From Rhodospirillaceae bacterium (GTDB lineage Bacteria > Pseudomonadota > Alphaproteobacteria > Kiloniellales > DSM-21159): DNA of 64,000 bases. Position numbers and translations under genes: made by a program. The notes below the pieces were generated by a model. It did no database searches and was not told the DNA's origin. It saw only the letters and a program-made list of their open reading frames with translations. Shown one piece after another: positions 62,220 through 64,000 of this stretch (its first letter is position 1; each line of letters starts with the position of its first letter). The stretch is from positions 248,001 through 312,000 of the forward strand of contig CP030885.1 in the NCBI GenBank assembly GCA_006969625.1. Reading direction: 5' to 3'.

Positions 62220-64000
62220 GTGTCGATCACGGACGAACGCCCAGCCGCCACCCGTCCCCTGGTCACCCGCGCGACCGCCCGTGCCGCCCTGCGCGGCCGC
62301 CGCGCGCGCGGCGAGCGCTCGGGCGCGCTGGGCCGGCTGCTGGCCCGGTTGCTGGCGCTGCCGCCGCCGCTGCGCCGCGCCCGCCTGGCCTACCTGCTGC
62401 GCCGGCCGCTGTTCGCCACCCGGCTGTACGACTGGAGCCTGGGCGGCTGCGACGCGGCGGTGCCGGCGGCTACCCCGCCGGACCCCTGGCCGGGCGACGT
62501 CGAGGCCGGCGCCGCCGTGCTGGAGGGGCGCTGGCATCTGGCCGGCCAGAGCCTGACCGACCCGCAGCCGCTGTGGGCGCCGCCGGGCGTCGGGGCCGCC
62601 TGGCTGGCCGAGCTGCACGGCTTTGCCTGGCTGCGCGACCTGCGCGCCACCGCCGGCGACGCCGCCCGGCGGCGCGCCCGCGAGCTGTGCGAGGACTGGC
62701 TGGCGCGCCACGCCCGCTACGATCCCGTCGCCTGGGCGCCGCTGACCGCCTCGCGCCGCCTGTCGCACTGGCTCGGCCAGTGGGACTTCTTCGCCGCCAG
62801 CGCCGAGAGCGAGTTCCGCCGCGCGCTGCTGCACAGCGCCGCCCGCCAGGCCTGCCACCTGGCCCGCGTGCTGCCGGCCGGACTGGCCGGCGCCGAGCTG
62901 GTGCTGGCCCTGCGTGGCCTGATCCTCGCCGGCCTGTGCCTGCCCGGCCGCGCCGAATTGGCGCGTCGCGGCCTGGCCCTGCTGGAGGCGGAGCTGGCCC
63001 GCCAGATCCTGCCCGACGGCGGCCAGATCGAGCGCAGCCCGGCGCGCCATCTGGCCATGCTGCGCGACCTGATCGACCTGCGCGCCACCCTGCACGCCGC
63101 CGGCTGGGAGGTGCCGCCGCACCTGGTCAGCGCCATCGAGGCCATGGCCCCGGTGCTGCGCCTCTACCAGCATGGCGACGGCGGCCTGGCGCTGTTCAAC
63201 GGCACGGCGGCTGAGCAGGGCTTCAAGGTCGACCTGGTGCTGCAGCGCGCCGACCCGCGCCGCCGGCCGCGCATGTCGGCCCCGCAGAGCGGCTTCCAGC
63301 GCCTCCAGGCCGGGCGCACCGTGGCGATCCTCGACGCCGGGCCGCCGCCGCCGCCCGGCTACGACGGGGCAGCGCACGCCGGCACCCTGGCGCTCGAGGT
63401 CTCGGTCGGGCGCGAGCGGCTGATCGTCAACTGCGGACCGGGCGCGCCGGAACTGCCGGCCGCCTACCGCAACCTGCTGCGCGGCACGCCGGCCCACTCG
63501 ACCCTGACGCTCGACGAGATGAACGCCTCGCCGCTCGCCCGCCACGGCGGCATCGCCGCGCGCGCGCCCGTCGCCTACTGCGAGCGCGACGAGGCCGACG
63601 GCGCCGTCGTGGTCGAGGCGGCGCACGACGGCTATGCCGCGCGCTTCGGCCTGCGCCACGTGCGCCGCGTCTATCTCAGCGCCGGCGGCGACGACCTGCG
63701 CGGCGAGGACCGCATCGTCCCGGTCGAAAGCGCCGCGCCGCGCCGCGAGGTGCGCTTCGCCCTGCGCTTCCACCTGCACCCGGAGGTGCAGGCCAGCCTG
63801 CTGGCCGGCGGCGGCGTGCTGCTGCGCCTCGCCAAGGCCGGCGGCTGGCGCCTGCGCTGCAACGGCGCCGAGGCCGCGCTGGAGGACAGCGTCTACCATG
63901 GCGGCGGGCCGGAAAACCGCGGCGAGCGTCGCAGCCAGCAGGTGGTGCTCTCGGGCCGCTGCCCGCCGGAGGGCCTGACCCTGAAATGGGCGCTGAAGCG
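62220..64000 (+). CDS. Heparinase II/III-type protein (3' truncated by window)
   Basis: The frame is open from a GTG at 62220, with CGGAGG upstream, to the window edge (about 593 residues). An N-terminal Arg/Ala-rich head leads to a helical barrel (SRRLSHWLGQWDFFAAS, LARQILPDGGQIERSPARHLAMLRDLIDL). The beta-rich C-terminal part follows (LIVNCGPGAPELPAAYRNLLRGTPAHSTLTLDEMNAS). The layout matches alphaproteobacterial heparinase II/III family proteins encoded next to rpe; these are thought to act on envelope polysaccharide. The substrate is unknown. Confidence 0.88.
   Translation, partial: MSITDERPAATRPLVTRATARAALRGRRARGERSGALGRLLARLLALPPPLRRARLAYLLRRPLFATRLYDWSLGGCDAAVPAATPPDPWPGDVEAGAAVLEGRWHLAGQSLTDPQPLWAPPGVGAAWLAELHGFAWLRDLRATAGDAARRRARELCEDWLARHARYDPVAWAPLTASRRLSHWLGQWDFFAASAESEFRRALLHSAARQACHLARVLPAGLAGAELVLALRGLILAGLCLPGRAELARRGLALLEAELARQILPDGGQIERSPARHLAMLRDLIDLRATLHAAGWEVPPHLVSAIEAMAPVLRLYQHGDGGLALFNGTAAEQGFKVDLVLQRADPRRRPRMSAPQSGFQRLQAGRTVAILDAGPPPPPGYDGAAHAGTLALEVSVGRERLIVNCGPGAPELPAAYRNLLRGTPAHSTLTLDEMNASPLARHGGIAARAPVAYCERDEADGAVVVEAAHDGYAARFGLRHVRRVYLSAGGDDLRGEDRIVPVESAAPRREVRFALRFHLHPEVQASLLAGGGVLLRLAKAGGWRLRCNGAEAALEDSVYHGGGPENRGERRSQQVVLSGRCPPEGLTLKWALK

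Overview
The window is very GC-rich (roughly 70% by eye), densely coded, and reads as the chromosome of an alphaproteobacterium, most likely in or near the Rhodospirillales (inference). Supporting signs are a TauE/SafE plus TIGR02186 pair, a sigma-54-type promoter before glnK-amtB, an rpe-heparinase pair, a DUF1127 protein, and an intergenic palindromic repeat of the type that gives spurious SFDKLRM / [14 protein letters not shown] peptides in high-GC alphaproteobacteria. I saw no rRNA, CRISPR array, insertion sequence or integrase. One tRNA (Gly-GCC) is present.

Layout. 0-9 kb is housekeeping: the 3' end of mutS, leuD, leuB, a Tat-exported flavin oxidase, then lolA, ftsK and a class I aminotransferase on the minus strand. 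9-24 kb is mixed: a Bcr/CflA exporter, a chemoreceptor with its own ABC-type binding protein, a DddP-like M24 protein, a HalD/PhyH-like dioxygenase divergent from a LysR regulator, a small lipoprotein, a NavAb-like sodium channel, a TauE/TIGR02186 pair, a universal stress protein, an Nfu scaffold and a Bax-like glucosaminidase.

24.4-47.5 kb looks like one catabolic island around an IclR regulator (31134-31967). It holds fatty-acid-type CoA enzymes (acyl-CoA dehydrogenase, ADP-forming acyl-CoA synthetase, 3-hydroxyacyl-CoA dehydrogenase, enoyl-CoA hydratase, class III CoA-transferase), two isochorismatase-fold cysteine hydrolases, a dienelactone hydrolase, two isocitrate-lyase/PEP-mutase proteins, a second leuCD pair, a three-gene nitrile hydratase/thiocyanate hydrolase, a NitT/TauT-type ABC importer, a TAXI-TRAP importer and a DMT transporter. 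A recurring 15-bp inverted repeat close to TTCCGC-N3-GCGGAA lies in five of its promoter regions, including the iclR-ABC divergent region. This suggests one IclR regulon for import of a small nitrogen-containing acid or nitrile, hydration and deamidation, CoA activation, and cleavage to central metabolites. The substrate is unknown.

47.7-57.8 kb returns to ordinary functions: tRNA-Gly, a prolyl-tRNA deacylase-like protein, a CnoX-type thioredoxin-TPR, a Lon N-domain protein, Trm112-like and DUF971 proteins, an adenylate/guanylate cyclase, a MarR regulator with a clear palindromic operator before a small membrane protein, a UbiH-type monooxygenase, and glnK-amtB closed by a true rho-independent terminator.

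58-61.4 kb holds a GH19 lysozyme, two paralogous roughly 150-residue proteins of a family I do not recognise, each behind a related AT-rich promoter, and a decayed copy of the GH19 3' end. These point to a duplicated and rearranged cassette. The window ends with rpe and a heparinase II/III-type gene that runs off the edge.
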